Positions 17,301 through 30,019 of a DNA stretch of 64,000 bases are shown here, in pieces. A program made the position numbers and the translations under genes. Under the pieces are notes generated by a model that saw nothing but the letters and a program-made list of their open reading frames with translations, had not been told where the DNA came from and made no database searches. This stretch comes from Chondrosia reniformis (lineage: Eukaryota > Porifera > Demospongiae > Chondrillida > Chondrillidae): contig OX359200.1 of NCBI GenBank assembly GCA_947172415.1, forward strand, positions 1,242,501 through 1,306,500. Reading direction: 5' to 3'. Each line of letters begins with the position of its first letter. Within the stretch, counting starts at the first letter, position 1.

Positions 17301-20300
17301 ACAAGATATGATAGCAGAGGAGGAGACAACAGGAGGAGGAAGATTTCTAATCAACTAACAGTAGAACTTGTAAGCAAAGTTGAAAAAAGTTTAAACAAAC
17401 TAGTGTCGCTTCACATCATGGACACAAACTATATACCTATATATATACGCGAGGTACAACACAGACAACAAAGCAGCTGAGAAAGCATAAGGCTTACACG
17501 GTGTTTACCGCTGAACAGAGAGCTGCCATAGAGAGATACACTTCCGAGAATGGAAATGTAGCGGCAGTCAGTCAGTAATAAAAGATGTTGCTTAATCTTG
17601 ATAGACAAAAACGCATAAATAAGAAGCGCATAAATTTGTTTAGAGGCCAAAATTTCCAAATTCGCATAAATGTTCACATGCATACAATTGTACATTTACG
17701 GTATTTGATTTTATGTGTATATACATTACATACGTATACATACATACGTACACGTGCCTCCATGCATATACACATATAGAACCATACCTGAAATTTAAGG
17801 CCTCTATCTTTATAAGGATGGATTTAGAGAAATGTCAGCTGAAATGGAAACAAGTAAATCAAAGCAAGACAAAGGAAAAAGGGAAAAGAACAAAAAGGTA
17901 TCAAATACGTATATACATACGTACGTATATATGTATATACATATAATAGTATGTATAGAAAATCATACAAACTGCATATATACAATACATATTGCACATA
18001 TGTACAGTACATAAGTATACACTGAAATGTATCTCTGTATATTAGGTACCTGTTGATGATACAGAAAAGGAGAAAACTAAACCATCTGTGAGCATGTTTT
18101 CTTGATTTTTCTTTTGATATTCTACAGAATTACATTGCTTCATTCTACAGAATGTTGAACAACTAACTAGAAATATCCAAAGTTACCTTGGAAGGGCAAA
18201 AGAAGCTTTTGGCACTTCACAGCAACAATTAACAGCAGTTAATCAAATTGGGATACGGAAAATTAAACAAACAAAAGTATCAATTCAGGATCATGTGAGT
18301 GAAGCATGCATATTTTCAAAGTTATATATATATATATATATATTTATATTAGATTACCTTAGTATATTGTAACTTGTACTGTATATATCAATCAAGCATA
18401 TATCATTAATCAGTTCCAAATAATACTTATGAATACATCTAGCTTATATAGACCAAGCTCTCTCACAATCTCTCCACTGGGGCAAAATAAATAAATTTCA
18501 TGTTTTAGTGGTCTTCTCTGATAGTCTGACATTTTTTTCACTTCAAATATTATATTGTGTAAGTATATATCCATTTATATTTAACATATACGTATGTGTT
18601 TTAGTATGGTAGACTATGGAGTTGCATTAACAGGAATGTTAACGACATTTTAAAATTCCAACTGCCTGGTGAGTATTAAATGGAGGATTTAAATTGTTAT
18701 ATGTCCTTGATTCTCGTACATTTATACCAATCAGTTGCAGTAGAAGAAAAGATAAAATATTTGCTGGATTCAGCAAATCCTTCAAGTGGAGCAATCTTTG
18801 AAACTCTTAAGAATAAGGTATGCTTACATACGTATGTAACACTAATGATCCTCTATGAGTGCCTTTGAAGACCCAAGTCAACTCTCAATCCTCAATACTG
18901 CTAACACAAATGAACCACCTGACTATAATATCTTTCACTTTCAACTGCTTAAGACTTACACACTCTAAAACAAGCCTTCATGTCATGGTTACCATACAAT
19001 TATTTATCATAAGTGTTATCAAGTAATTAGCCAGTACGATGCAAGTATACAGTTCATTACACATATCTATGCACACACAAATTTAAAGACATTGGCTCTT
19101 TTCTATGAAATGAAAGGATTTATCCTAATAAGTATCCATTTATGTTCTCTAGTCCAGTGATTCAGCTGAAGCAATTCAAGCCTTCACTACAAATCTGAAT
19201 GGAGGTAATTGGCAGTTTGAGATAATTTTATGTTCATCATAATTATTTTCCTTGCCCTTTTAAAGTCTGCATTATATTATGATTTTGCATATCTCATATA
19301 CTGTACATATATATCAGAAAAGTAATCTTTGTTTTATGAAACTTAGTTCTGTCAGACCTTTTGAAGGAAGTCAAAACAGCTTTAGAATGTGTTTCTAGCC
19401 GAAAACAAACATTGGTAAATCATGCATTTTGTATTCTTTAAAGATAGGACATGCTTGCATTTCTCCTGTAATCTTTGAATTATTGTTTCTCAGAAGGGAA
19501 AAAAGCTTCTTCAGAGTATGAAAGAGGAAACGAAACATTCAATGAATACAATTAACCATGATGTGAAACGGTACACAAATATGTATATACGTATATGAAG
19601 ATATACATGTACAGTTACTGTGTTATAAGTATGTACGTATGTATATATGCATGCCTGTATGTAAGAGGATGGGGGTGTATGTATATAAGTATGTATGTAT
19701 ATATGCATGCCTGTATGTAAGAGGATGGGGGTGTATGTATATAAGTATGTACGTATGTATATATGCATGCCTGTATGTAAGAGGATAGGGGTGTATGTAT
19801 ATAAGTATGTACGTATATATGCATGCCTGTATGTAAGAGGATAGGGGTGTATGTATATAAGTATGTACGTATGTATGCATGCCTGTATGTAAGAGGATGG
19901 GGGTGTATGTATATAAGTATGTACGTATATATGCATGCCTGTATGTAAGAGGATGGGGGTGTATGTATATAAGTATGTATGTATGTATCCCAATAAGATG
20001 TGGGTGTGGTCTATATAGTCAATTTTTAAGAGGGTGTGGTTTAAATAGTTCATTACTAGTGGGTGTGGTCTATACAGTCTATGAGCAGGTGGACATGGCC
20101 TGTAGAGTTTAATATCAAGTGGACTTGGTCGATCTGTTAATTATATATATGTAATTAGATTCTTGTTATTTCTTGACTAAACTTATTAGTCTTTTAGCAG
20201 GTGGGTGTGGTCTGTTACAATTGCATGTACGTATACAGATTAAAGGATCACTGTGATCAACAAAAAATTAGGAAAATTCAACTGAAAAAAGAAATTGCAC

Positions 20301-22856
20301 AAAAGGTAAGCAAGGCATGCAGGCATCTTTCCGATCCTTCAGACTATTTTCTCCAACTGTTTTATGTACCTATATGTATGTATATATATGCTGCCATACT
20401 TATAGAGCAAAGAAACGATTGGATTAATAAGGAACCAGTTGGATGTTCTTGGGACTGTCAGAGTTGGAAAGGCATCAGGTGTGTATATAAGTATTACTAT
20501 GATACACAAAAACACATCCACACACTCCTTCCTTCCTTCCTTCCTTCATTCTCCTTATCCTTAAGAGGATGTAGGGCAGGGTCGGATTACAGCACGCCAT
20601 GCAGATCGGTCCAGCACTACAGATGCCCAACCTGGTATAGCTCTTAGATCCCTGTTCACTATATCTATCCATCTACGTGGGGTCCCTCCTTTTGGCCTTA
20701 ACTTTCCTTTCAGTTTGTCGCATAACAGCTGACATTGTATTCTCCTTATATCCATATATGTAATAAGCCCAAACCAACAGAGTCTCGCATGTCTCACCTA
20801 ATCTGCAATAGGTACTTCACCGGTACTTTCAAGGATACTATCATTGCGTATCTGGTCCCATCTACTAACTCCCATTATGTCTCTCAGGCATTTCATTTGG
20901 AATGTCTTTAGTTTCCTCAGGTCCTTCTGGGTGACAGTCCATGTCTCTGCACCATACATAATATGGATGCACACACACACGTGTACACACATACTCACCT
21001 CTGTCTACTATATAAAGGACATTGAGCAGATACAAGCTTGTGATGTTGTTGACACAGTGACAGATCTGGATCAGCTTATGTCACTAAAGATATCAACTAT
21101 TATGTATATGTCTGACACACGCATCTTGATTTGTGAGCAGAATATTTGTAATAATCACTACAAATGAAGTCATATCCGTATGAAAATCTGCACTGGTTAA
21201 CGATTACATTCCAAAGCTCTCTCCAGGTTTAGTTCCCTATAGGCTTTTTTACAGAGTCGGTATAGCATGTAGGAAAATGGTGTATTAGATTTTTCATTTA
21301 GTTGCCATCGTGTTTGTAGATGAAAACAATATCCTAAAGGACTTAATGAAACTGGAAGCTATGCTATCTTTGGAACCTGACAATGAAGATCATTTTAAAT
21401 TGATGCAGCTTGGTTGGTCCAATTACGTATTTTGACTTGTAATTATTATTGAGATATTTGACATTTTCACAGACTTTGACTCCTTTCGAAGGAAGGTTAG
21501 GAAGTATTTTGCAAAGGTGGAAAGTGTTCAGTCCATCAGTTCACCTTGGTCTAAAAGAGCATACGCTAACCTTAATAGAGACAAAGTCTCTCCTCGGCCA
21601 AATTCCTCTGCTGGGCATGTCAGCCATCACCCAGAAAAGAAGGTACTAAACACAGACTTGCCGGAAGAGGTACGTAGCTATACACACACACTGCATATAT
21701 AGACAAATATTAACAGTTCTTCTTAACTACATGGCAGAATCATCCTTTAGAAGACTCAAATATTAGCTATCCTTTGAATACACACTCATTGGACCCAAGG
21801 CAATCTATTACAGTGAAGAAGCTTAATAAAGTACAAAAAGACCATTTAGACCCGTCCCCAAGTATGTCACTTCAAGTTACTGGCAAACAAAGTAAAGCTG
21901 AGAAAATAACAGTCAAGCAAAACTCAAAAAGAGTTCTACTACCACCATCACAGGCTATCATCAACAAAGAAGTTAAAGAGCAGAATGAAGCTTATTTAAG
22001 AGCTCTTAGGAATTCTCATAAATTGTCATCACCTTCCACTGTAGGTTTAAATAGCTTTTCAGTACCAGTACCAGAATGGTATACCAGACACAATAATAGT
22101 GCCACTAGTTCTTATGAAGATGCTGACACTGATTTGGATATGGTATGCACAGCAGTTCAATACACCAATCAAAGGCCATCTCCACTTAAGCCTTTGTTGA
22201 GAGATTTCAGACATCTTATTAGAGAAAATGGAACAATTCAAAACCTTCCCGGCTTGCAGGGTCCTGTACGCAGAAATGCATGCACAGATGAGCTTTGTAT
22301 TCAGGGGGAAAGTAGCTCCACAGCTAAGGTAGAATTGAGAAAACAAATGAATGAACAATTGAGAAAAATAGATTCACGCCTTTACCTCAAACTATATTCA
22401 TCCCAGGCACATCCAATTTCAGACAGGAGTTCTAGAAGAGTAGAATTTCAGAATGCAGACATAGTTTATCCGACAAGTGATCATACTAATTGCTACATGT
22501 CAAAATCTTCCATCCCAATTCAGCATCAAGAAACATTCTGGAGAGAAAACAGAAAAATTGTAAATTCCAAATCTTGCCTTGATAGTGCTGGCAGCAGACG
22601 ATTTCAATACCCTCTTATTATTTGGTCTGAATCCAACAAGTTCATGAATATAATGAAACGCCAGTTTCCCCTACCTTATTCAACAATAGCTGATCATGAA
22701 ACTAAGAAAAATGAGAAACATTTCACAACCCAAACTCCCATTGCAATGAAGAAGCTGCTTTGTCCTGCATATTATCAACAGTTCCATGATCATCAGTTTC
22801 ACAAAGATGAGTCCATCAACTTGCAAGTAGATGGGAAAGGTCTCAACGTAAACTAA
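14357..22856 (+). CDS. Large coiled-coil protein, not recognised
   Basis: About 25 exons splice in frame from 14357-14530 through 14634-14669, 15123-15212, 15317-15370, 15489-15550, 15857-15943, 16033-16067, 16341-16425, 16494-16524, 16623-16727, 16809-16865, 17124-17369, 17817-17897, 18046-18087, 18151-18294, 18605-18668, 18735-18817, 19153-19204, 19347-19414, 19494-19570, 20239-20305, 21018 to about 21103, about 21320-21415, 21473-21669 and 21738-22856. The junction before 21320 is unresolved. The first half is rich in heptad-like Glu/Lys/Leu/Gln (EELKKKDN-RITDLQRQLAQ). A basic Ser/Arg segment (exon 12), more helices and a long polar Ser/Pro tail of about 370 residues follow. No enzyme motif or TM segment is seen. 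A cytoskeletal, centrosomal or ciliary role is only a guess. The 5' start is uncertain, because an acceptor-like cag precedes the first exon. Confidence 0.7.
15697..15830 (+). repeat. tRNA-derived SINE (family S1)
   Basis: In an intron of the coiled-coil gene. The head has an A box (tagctcagtggcagagc) and a B box (ggttcaattcc) spaced as in a tRNA. It does not fold as a full tRNA and continues into a non-tRNA body with the family tail, so it is a SINE and not a tRNA gene. Confidence 0.75.
19627..19990. repeat. 56-60 bp minisatellite, about 6 copies
   Basis: In an intron of the coiled-coil gene, about 57 bp after the exon-20 donor. Each unit contains gcatgcctgtatgtaagagg followed by atgggggtgtatgtatataa, with indels of 4 bp between copies. 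Every unit carries a donor-like tgtatgtaag. Confidence 0.9.
20557..20975 (-). mobile_element. LINE fragment, C-terminal end of the reverse transcriptase ORF
   Basis: On the minus strand, two adjoining reading frames encode YGAETWTVTQKDLRKLKTFQ, RCLRDIMG-like KCLRDIMGVSRWDQIRND, then RHARLCWFGLITYMDIRRIQ and GGTPRRWIDIVNRDLRAIPG. This is the typical region after the RT domain of apurinic-endonuclease LINEs. The fragment is 5'-truncated and has at least one frame change near 20798. A CTTC-rich tract flanks its 3' side (20527-20547). It sits antisense in an intron of the coiled-coil gene. Confidence 0.8.
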
Positions 22857-24136
22857 AGCTATAGGTTAATCCAGAGAGTATACAACTGGATAATTTGTGT
22901 TTCTATTCATTACAGACGCACATATATATCCTTCTATAATTTTTAGTCATTTTGGTGTTTGTCTGTTTATCTGTTGACAAACATGTACATACGTATATAT
23001 ACAGTATGATAATAAATAAAGTATATACATACGTATATGACCTGTTGTACGTTCATGTATGAAAAATCTATGTCATGCTATATATGCCCCTATACTCTGA
23101 AGGTAATTCATGCATATGTACACATGAATAATCGAAGTGATAGTCATGCCACAAGCATGCATGATGCAGAAAATTGATATGTAGTGTGAGGTCCGATATT
23201 TATTGCCTGTAGGATATTAACGTCTATGGTTGATATTGCAACTATGCCAGCTGTTCTAAGTCTATATAATTCCCATATAACTATAAAAATAGATTCAAAT
23301 TTCTATGCTATTTAAAGTCCAATGATGTTTTTTAAATCTTATAGGACATTCTCTGTATATATGTACATATGTATAGTTAGAGATAGGATAAATATATATG
23401 AATAAATGGAAATTTCTAAAACTCTGTAAATGGTACATACATGCCTGTGAATGCTGACATCAAGTATTAGCTTCATAGCTTGTACATTAAATCTGGCATA
23501 GGAAGTTAATGTATGGTGACACATTGGTGAGAGATAGGGCAAATATGAGTGAAAATCAAAATTTTCAAAACATGCTGGATATGATTTGGGGATGTCAGTG
23601 AATGTTGCTAACAAGTTTCAGCTGCACATCTATCCATTAGAAAGAGTTATAGCACAAAATGTATATACATTAGATTCTGGCATAGGAATTTAATGTATGG
23701 TGGTGTCAACTTTCACAGATATCCCTAAATCATATCCAGCGTGTTTTGAAAATTTTGATTTTCACTCATATTTGCCCTATCTCTCACCAAGTTTCAGTTT
23801 CTTAATTACTACATAGATTTGTACAGTTGGCATTTTTTTTTCAGTTTTTTGCGTAAGACTTTAAATGGTCGACAAAGTGGTTTGCAATTGACCGTTTGCT
23901 GGATGAGAACACAATTCACTATTCTAGAAGTTTGACCGTGTTTGTTTTAAATGGCTTACAGTACAGCTATACGTAATTATACGTAATTATACCGATACTG
24001 TAGGTTTACCTATCATCATAGCCTTTGCATATGCATAGGTCCAAGTGCAAGTAATTCCCATCACGTAGATTAATATTAAAAAATCATGATCATTATATCT
24101 ATCGACTCTATAACTAACTACGCTTTTATGTAGGAC
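22857..24136. other. Intergenic region between the coiled-coil gene and PIPOX
   Basis: AT-rich, without a supportable gene. It holds a large inverted repeat (23525-23790), and a direct repeat of ctggcataggaagttaatgt at about 23494 and 23677. The PIPOX promoter should lie near its right end. Confidence 0.6.
23525..23790. repeat. Inverted repeat with about 80-bp arms
   Basis: The left arm (23525-23604, ttggtgagagatagggcaaa at its outer end) is mirrored by 23712-23790 (tttgccctatctctcaccaa), with about 107 bp between them. Arms match over almost their full length, so the region could fold into a long hairpin. It may be a foldback MITE. Confidence 0.75.
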
Positions 24137-27100
24137 ATGGAATCAGATAGATTGAAGCATTTTGACGTAGTTGTGATCGGAGCAGGCGTAGTAGGCAGTT
24201 CGACTGCTTATAACCTGGCAAAACTGACAAATGGGAAACGAATTGCTTTGTTGGAACAAGTAAGGTGCATGAGTCATCTAAAACACCATCTTCCTATCAG
24301 TGACCTTCATAAGATCTTTAACTGTTGCATGCATTATTGGTAAATGAACTTGTCATATCCTTCCTTTGAGTGGAGAGTCTTATTATCCTTCCTTTGAGTG
24401 GAGAGTTTTATTATCCTTCCTTTGAGTGGAGAGTCTTCCTTTGAGTGGAGTCTTTTTATCCTTCCTTTGAGTGGAGAGTCTTTTTATCCTTCCTTTGAGT
24501 GGAGAGTCTTATCATCATTCCTTTGAGTGGAGAGTCTTATTATCCTTCCTTTGAGTGGAGAGTCTTATTATCCTTCCTTTGAGTGGAGAGTCTTATTATC
24601 CTGCCTTTGAGTGGAGAGTCTTCCTTTGAGTGGAGAGTCTTATTATCCTGCCTTTGAGTGGAGAGTCTTATTATCCTTCCTTTGAGTGGAGAGTCTTATT
24701 ATCCTTCCTTTGAGTGGAGAGTCTTCCTTTGAGTGGAGAGTCTTATTATCCTTCCTTTGAGTGGAGAGTCTTATTATCCTTCCTTTGAGTGGAGAGTCTT
24801 ATTATCCTTCCTTTGAGTGGAGAGTCTTATTATCCTTCCTTTGAGTGGAGAGTCTTATTATCCTTCCTTTGAGTGGAGAGTCTTATTATCCTTCCTTTGA
24901 GTGGAGAGTCTTCCTTTGAGTGGAGAGTCTTATTATCCTGCCTTTGAGTAGAGAGTCTTATTATCCTTCCTTTGAGTGGAGAGTCTTATTATCCTTCCTT
25001 TGAGTGGAGAGTCTTATTATCCTTCCTTTGAGTGGAGAGTCTTATTATCCTTCCTTTGAGTGGAGAGTCTTATTATCCTTCCTTTGAGTGGAGAGTCTTA
25101 TTATCCTTCCTTTGAGTGGAGAGTCTTCCTTTGAGTGGAGAGTCTTATTATCCTTCCTTTGAGTGGAGAGTCTTATTATCCTTCCTTTGAGTGGACAGTC
25201 TTATTATCCTTCCTTTGAGTAGAGAGTCTTATTATCCTTCCTTTGAGTGCAGAGTCTCTTATTATAAAGCAATAAAAATGACATAACTTTTACAGTTCTT
25301 AAGCAAACACCCTTAGTTTCAGAAACTGATGAGTTTGTGTTATCAGTGAATAAAGACTGGTCCTAGTAGTACACCCTTATGACTATTGACCCTAATTCAA
25401 TTACAACCTCAATATTGTGTTAACTGAGATACTATGGTCCAAGTAGAAGCCTATTTAACTCTACCTATATATATATATATAGAGGCACCTTTATTCCCTC
25501 CATATCTAATGTAATCACGTCCCATCAATTTTTGTGACTAATATGCCATGCAACCGGGCTAGTCAGTTTCTCTATACTGATTGTTCTAATAACTATTGTT
25601 ATATGATCTGCTATTGTTAGGCTGGTACCAATAGGTGTGATTATAAGAATATATTTTTTGTATATAGTTTGATGCTACTCACACTCGTGGCAGTTCCCAT
25701 GGAGGATCTCGCATCACTAGAATGGGCTACTGGTGGCCATATGCAGCAATGATGCCAGAATGCTTTGACATGTGGAGTACTTTGGAGGAGGAGTCTGGAA
25801 AATCTCTTTATATGTATGTTATCTCAGAATGTGTATTGCTTTGTTAATGTTGTTATAATCAAGCCACAAGTACCTATATAGCATGTTCCATTTAAAATTC
25901 CACATGGTTTAATTAAATTAGGTACATTTTGTAGTTAGTATAAGAGTAGAAGGCTTGTAACCAGCTGTCCTAGGTTTAATTCCCAGTTATATTGCTTCAT
26001 TTGTGCTTTACCATCTTTATGATGTTTGAGAAAGATTATAATTACTTGTGGGTGCATGATTTGATTGTCACTATTAAGTAGGTATGTATTTGGCAGTTGC
26101 ACTGATTATTTCAGAACTACCTGATACATATGATCATCTAGTGAGACTGGAGGAATGTATTTTGGACGGCGGGATGAGGCAGATATGAAGAGACTAGCAG
26201 AATCCATGTCACAAAGAAAGTTAGACCATGAAGTTCTAACTGGTGAAGAAGCTAACAAGAAAATTTCCTTCCTTAACCTGCCAAGGGATTACACTTGTAT
26301 TCTTGATCCAAAAGCTGGTATCCTCAGAGCTTCTGTGGCAGTGCAGAGCTTTCAGGTTTGGTTCAGTATCTTGTAAAATATTAGCAATAACCAGTAGGCA
26401 TGAAAAATCTAAGATACCATTTTCCTACATGCTATGCCTATATTCTGTAAAAAAGCCTATAGGGGAACTAAACCTGAAGAGAGCTTTGGATGAAGATACA
26501 GGAGTCTTTTCTTTCTTCTTTTCCTTTCTTTCATCTTCTTTCATCTTCTTCTCCACTGGGTCAGACAGCTGTTTCTGGGAATTCCACCCTTCATCAGTGA
26601 TCCTGGGAGTCTTTGTCTTTTTCTTTATCTTGATCTTCTGTGAATCCTTGTCATGTTTCTGTATGAATGCATATGCGTCTATATAGTGTAATTTAGTGCC
26701 ACCATTTGACACCTGTACGTGCATATGTCCTAATTTAGTGTCTCTATACTGTGTTCTATATCTTTAGAATCTTAGTGTAAGTGAATAATTGCATAAGTTG
26801 TGTGTCAAGTGCCTAACAATTAATGTTGTTGATTTTGGACACACATTATTCCTCTTGTATGATTTTGTTGATAAAGACCTTTTGAAGGGTTTATTTCGAG
26901 AATTACTGTTACTGCTGCTCTATAACCTTCTTAATCAGATGTATGTATGTAGCTGTTATATTCATGATGTGGAAGTTTGGAGCCAAGGACTCACATGAGG
27001 TCAGGAAAAAGGCAAAGATTCCCAGGGTCACTAATGAAGGGTTAAATTCCCAGAAACAGCTGTCTGGCTTAGTGGAGAAGAAGATGAAAGAAGGTAAAAG

Positions 27101-30019
27101 AAACTCTTGTATCCTCATCCAAAGCTCTCACTAAATTTATTTTCTTATAGTTCTTTTACTTGAAAGTATGCAGTATTAGTATATGTAGCATGTTGAAAAA
27201 TGGTGTGCTAGATTCTTTATGTAGACACTTGGAAGTATGCATGTGTTACTGTTAAACGGTCTACTGATGTAGCAAGTGTTTGTTGCCAAAGGGGGTACCA
27301 TACTGGACCACTGCAAAGTGGAGAGCATCATTCCAGGCTCACTGATGAAAATTCATACCACAAGAGGCCTCATTGAAGCAAGCCAAGTAGTCATAACTGC
27401 AGGTTTGTATTGTTAAATTATGAGCTACACTTTTCTATGCCTTACTGTATATACAGTACTAACTAGCAGAGAGTTCGGGATGAGAATTTGGTTTTCTTCT
27501 TTTTCTTATTCTCCCTCTCCACTTGGCTGGAAAGCTGTGTCTTGGATTTCTACTAATTTGCCAGTGATTCTTGTTCTCCTTATTTGGTTCTTTAGAGTCT
27601 TAGTATATAGACAGAAGAGAGATGCTATGATTATTGTCTCATGCAAAGCTCTGATTCTCATTTTCCACTTTTTCACTAATAAGTCATGGTTTGGCTGTTC
27701 CCTCATCTGCTGATAACGAAACCACAAGCTTCTTAGCCTTTGGGAGTCCATGGGCAGAATAGCCACTTGCTGATGAATGCTAATAAGGACAAAACAATCG
27801 TCTAGGGCTTGGCCATCTTTTTGTGTAGCTAAGGGAAGACTCTGGTTCCCATCAAGCAAACTCAGTACTAACTCTTTGCACTTCTCTGGATACATGAGTG
27901 GATGGGTAAATCCAGAGGCAAATGATAGTATTGTATACGTATATTGCTTATGTATGTGTTAGTATTGATGTTTTTGGTATTGCTGGTGTAGGTTCATGGA
28001 CTTCCAAGTTGGTTGAGCCTCTCAATCTCAAGCTGCCATTGACGGTATGTCTTCTTGGGATAATTGGACCTTCTTTGTAAATATTTATAAATATAGAATA
28101 CAAATATTTAGACACATGTAGACACATACATATGTACATATTGAATTGAATATACTCTTTGTAGTATTTTCTTGTATATTCTGTAATAACTGGGAGGAAC
28201 TTGTATGAATAATCTTGTTATGTTTTCTATAACAAATTCATCAATACGATGCTCTAATTATGGGTACTAATAAATTATTGCATAATAGAATACTACCTAA
28301 AATCATTGATTTTATCTTAAAAGTTTGTTTATCTATATACTAACTGGCTCCCAATAGTATTTACGTATATCAAAATTATAAATGTAGATAAGTGTATACA
28401 TTTTAGCTATGTATAGAATATTTCGTTCCCACAAGTTTGTAAATAAGAAGTACTGTATATGTAGAAATTTTCGTGGGTGAAATATTTGTGGTTGAGGGGA
28501 CCCATGAAAATTTCAACACAACAAAAATTTCTATGTATACGTAGAAATTATACGTATATATACGTATATATTATAATTATAGGCAAATGTATGTACATAC
28601 GTAGCATAACACTGTACTATGTGCCATATAAAGTATAAGCCCATACTTACATGTATAAGCCCATACTTACATGTATAAAGCACACCTTATATATACAGGT
28701 ATAGCTGTAAATGCTAATTCCATGTACTTTATCTACATATGTATATACACCAGCCATACAGGGTAGAAAATCTTTATTGGTCAGTGGATAATCCTCGATC
28801 TCTATCCGCCCACTCCAAGCCTTGTGGAATGCCAGTGTTTGTACAGTTTGGTTTCCATGGTGAACATGGAAAGAGGGCATTTGGATTCTATGGGACACCC
28901 ATTTTGGAATACCCCGGTCTTATTAAGGTATGTATATATATTAATAATTAATACACCATTACGCTTTAGAGTTAGGCCTATAGGGAACTAAATCTAGTGA
29001 GAGCTTTGGATGAGGATATAAGAGTTTTCTCCTTCTACTTCTCTTCTTCTACACTGGGACTGCCAGCTGTTTCTTTGAATTCCACCATTCATCAGTTACC
29101 CTGGGAATCTTTATTTCTTTTTGATCCTATATTCTTGTTAATCTTTGGCGTGTCATTCTTTGATAGAATATTCCAATATACCTATGAATATCTACTTCAT
29201 AAATATATGTAAGTGCACTGTACATGTACGTACGTATCACCTCAATTCTGTATGCAAAGATTTCTGCTCATGGAGGTGTTCCTATTGATCCCGACAAGAG
29301 AGATGAGACTCAGGGTGCCCCAAGTATTGCTGCAACTAAGAACTTCATTTCCAGTCACTTTAAAGGAGTTGATGCATCTAGTCCTTACATTGTGGAGCAC
29401 TGTATATTTACTCAAACACCAGACGAAGATTTTATCATTGACAAACATCCCAACTATACCAACATTGTCATTGGAGCAGGGTTCTCTGGTATGATATTTA
29501 TGGTGCTGCTGATAAAGAATATAGCTACTATTATAATTATGATAAGAATTTCTTTTAACTACGACAATTAATTTATCTTGAAAATGGTTCATCTTTAGTC
29601 TTTTGAGCATCTAGAGATGCAGTTTATTCTTTTGGAATTTGAAGAAGACCCCCAGGGGTTGAAACATCCAATTTCAAAAGAGCAAACTGTGTCTCTAAAT
29701 ACGTAGATGCTCAAAGACTAAATATGAACCATCTCAAACATTATTTCATTATAAATGAAAAAAATGTTTTAAATTGTCCTGCAGAGTTACAACTTTATAT
29801 TTGATGATATAATTTAAAGTGCTTTTTCTATTTATATGTTCCTTTTGCAAAATAATTCTTCTACTTTCCTCTGCTCTTTTTGTCTCTCATTTAGCTCAAG
29901 GTTTCAAGTTCTCCCCAGTGGTGGGAAAGCTCCTAGCTGAATTAGCTCTGGGAACACCTTCTTCCTACAATTTGCACCATTTTGCCATTAAGCGCTTCAC
30001 TCAAGCAAGCAGATTGTGA
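24137..30019 (+). CDS. PIPOX: Peroxisomal sarcosine oxidase / pipecolate oxidase
   Basis: Eight exons (24137-24259, 25668-25813, 26142-26355, 27273-27402, 27992-28044, 28754-28927, 29260-29488, 29895-30019) give 397 residues; human PIPOX has 390. This flavoenzyme oxidises sarcosine and L-pipecolate in peroxisomes. Motifs: the dinucleotide-binding VVVIGAGVVGSS near residue 12, the HTRGSSHGGSRITR segment, the probable FAD-attachment cysteine in EHCIFTQTPDEDF, and NIVIGAGFSG near the C-terminus. The protein ends in SRL, a good PTS1 signal. Intron 1 is mostly a minisatellite (24345-25262). Intron 3 and the later introns contain R2 and M1 repeats. Confidence 0.95.
24345..25262. repeat. Minisatellite of about 28 bp units, about 30 copies
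   Basis: PIPOX intron 1 consists largely of tandem units of cctttgagtggagagtctta plus ttatcctt. Short variant units of about 19 bp are interspersed at irregular intervals (cttcctttgagtggagagt). The array begins about 85 bp after the exon-1 donor. Confidence 0.95.
26450..26650 (-). repeat. Dispersed repeat (family R2)
   Basis: In PIPOX intron 3, inverted relative to the copy at 26985-27215. Contains tataggggaactaaacctga, agagctttggatgaagatac and agacagctgtttctgggaat. Confidence 0.65.
26985..27215 (+). repeat. Dispersed repeat (family R2), near-full copy
   Basis: In PIPOX intron 3, about 330 bp from an inverted copy. It runs from the gtcactaatgaagggttaaa region through tcccagaaacagctgtctgg and actcttgtatcctcatccaa to tgtagcatgttgaaaaatgg. 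Confidence 0.7.
29548..29745. repeat. Dispersed TIR element (family M1)
   Basis: In PIPOX intron 7. Left atggttcatctttagtcttt and right aaagactaaatatgaaccat are inverted copies; the central hairpin reads gaagaagacccccaggggt followed by tgaaac. Confidence 0.75.

Noticed and set aside
19511-20053. 180-codon His/Tyr-rich repeat frame on the minus strand
   Set aside because: Product of the 56-60 bp array; antisense to a coding exon at its edge.
24345-25262. CRISPR-like array of regular repeats
   Set aside because: Units are contiguous without unique spacers and lie in a eukaryotic intron.
28430-28545. Small inverted repeat (agaaattttcgtggg / cccatgaaaatttc)
   Set aside because: Probably a decayed MITE, but arms are short and no target duplication is visible, so it was not listed as a feature.
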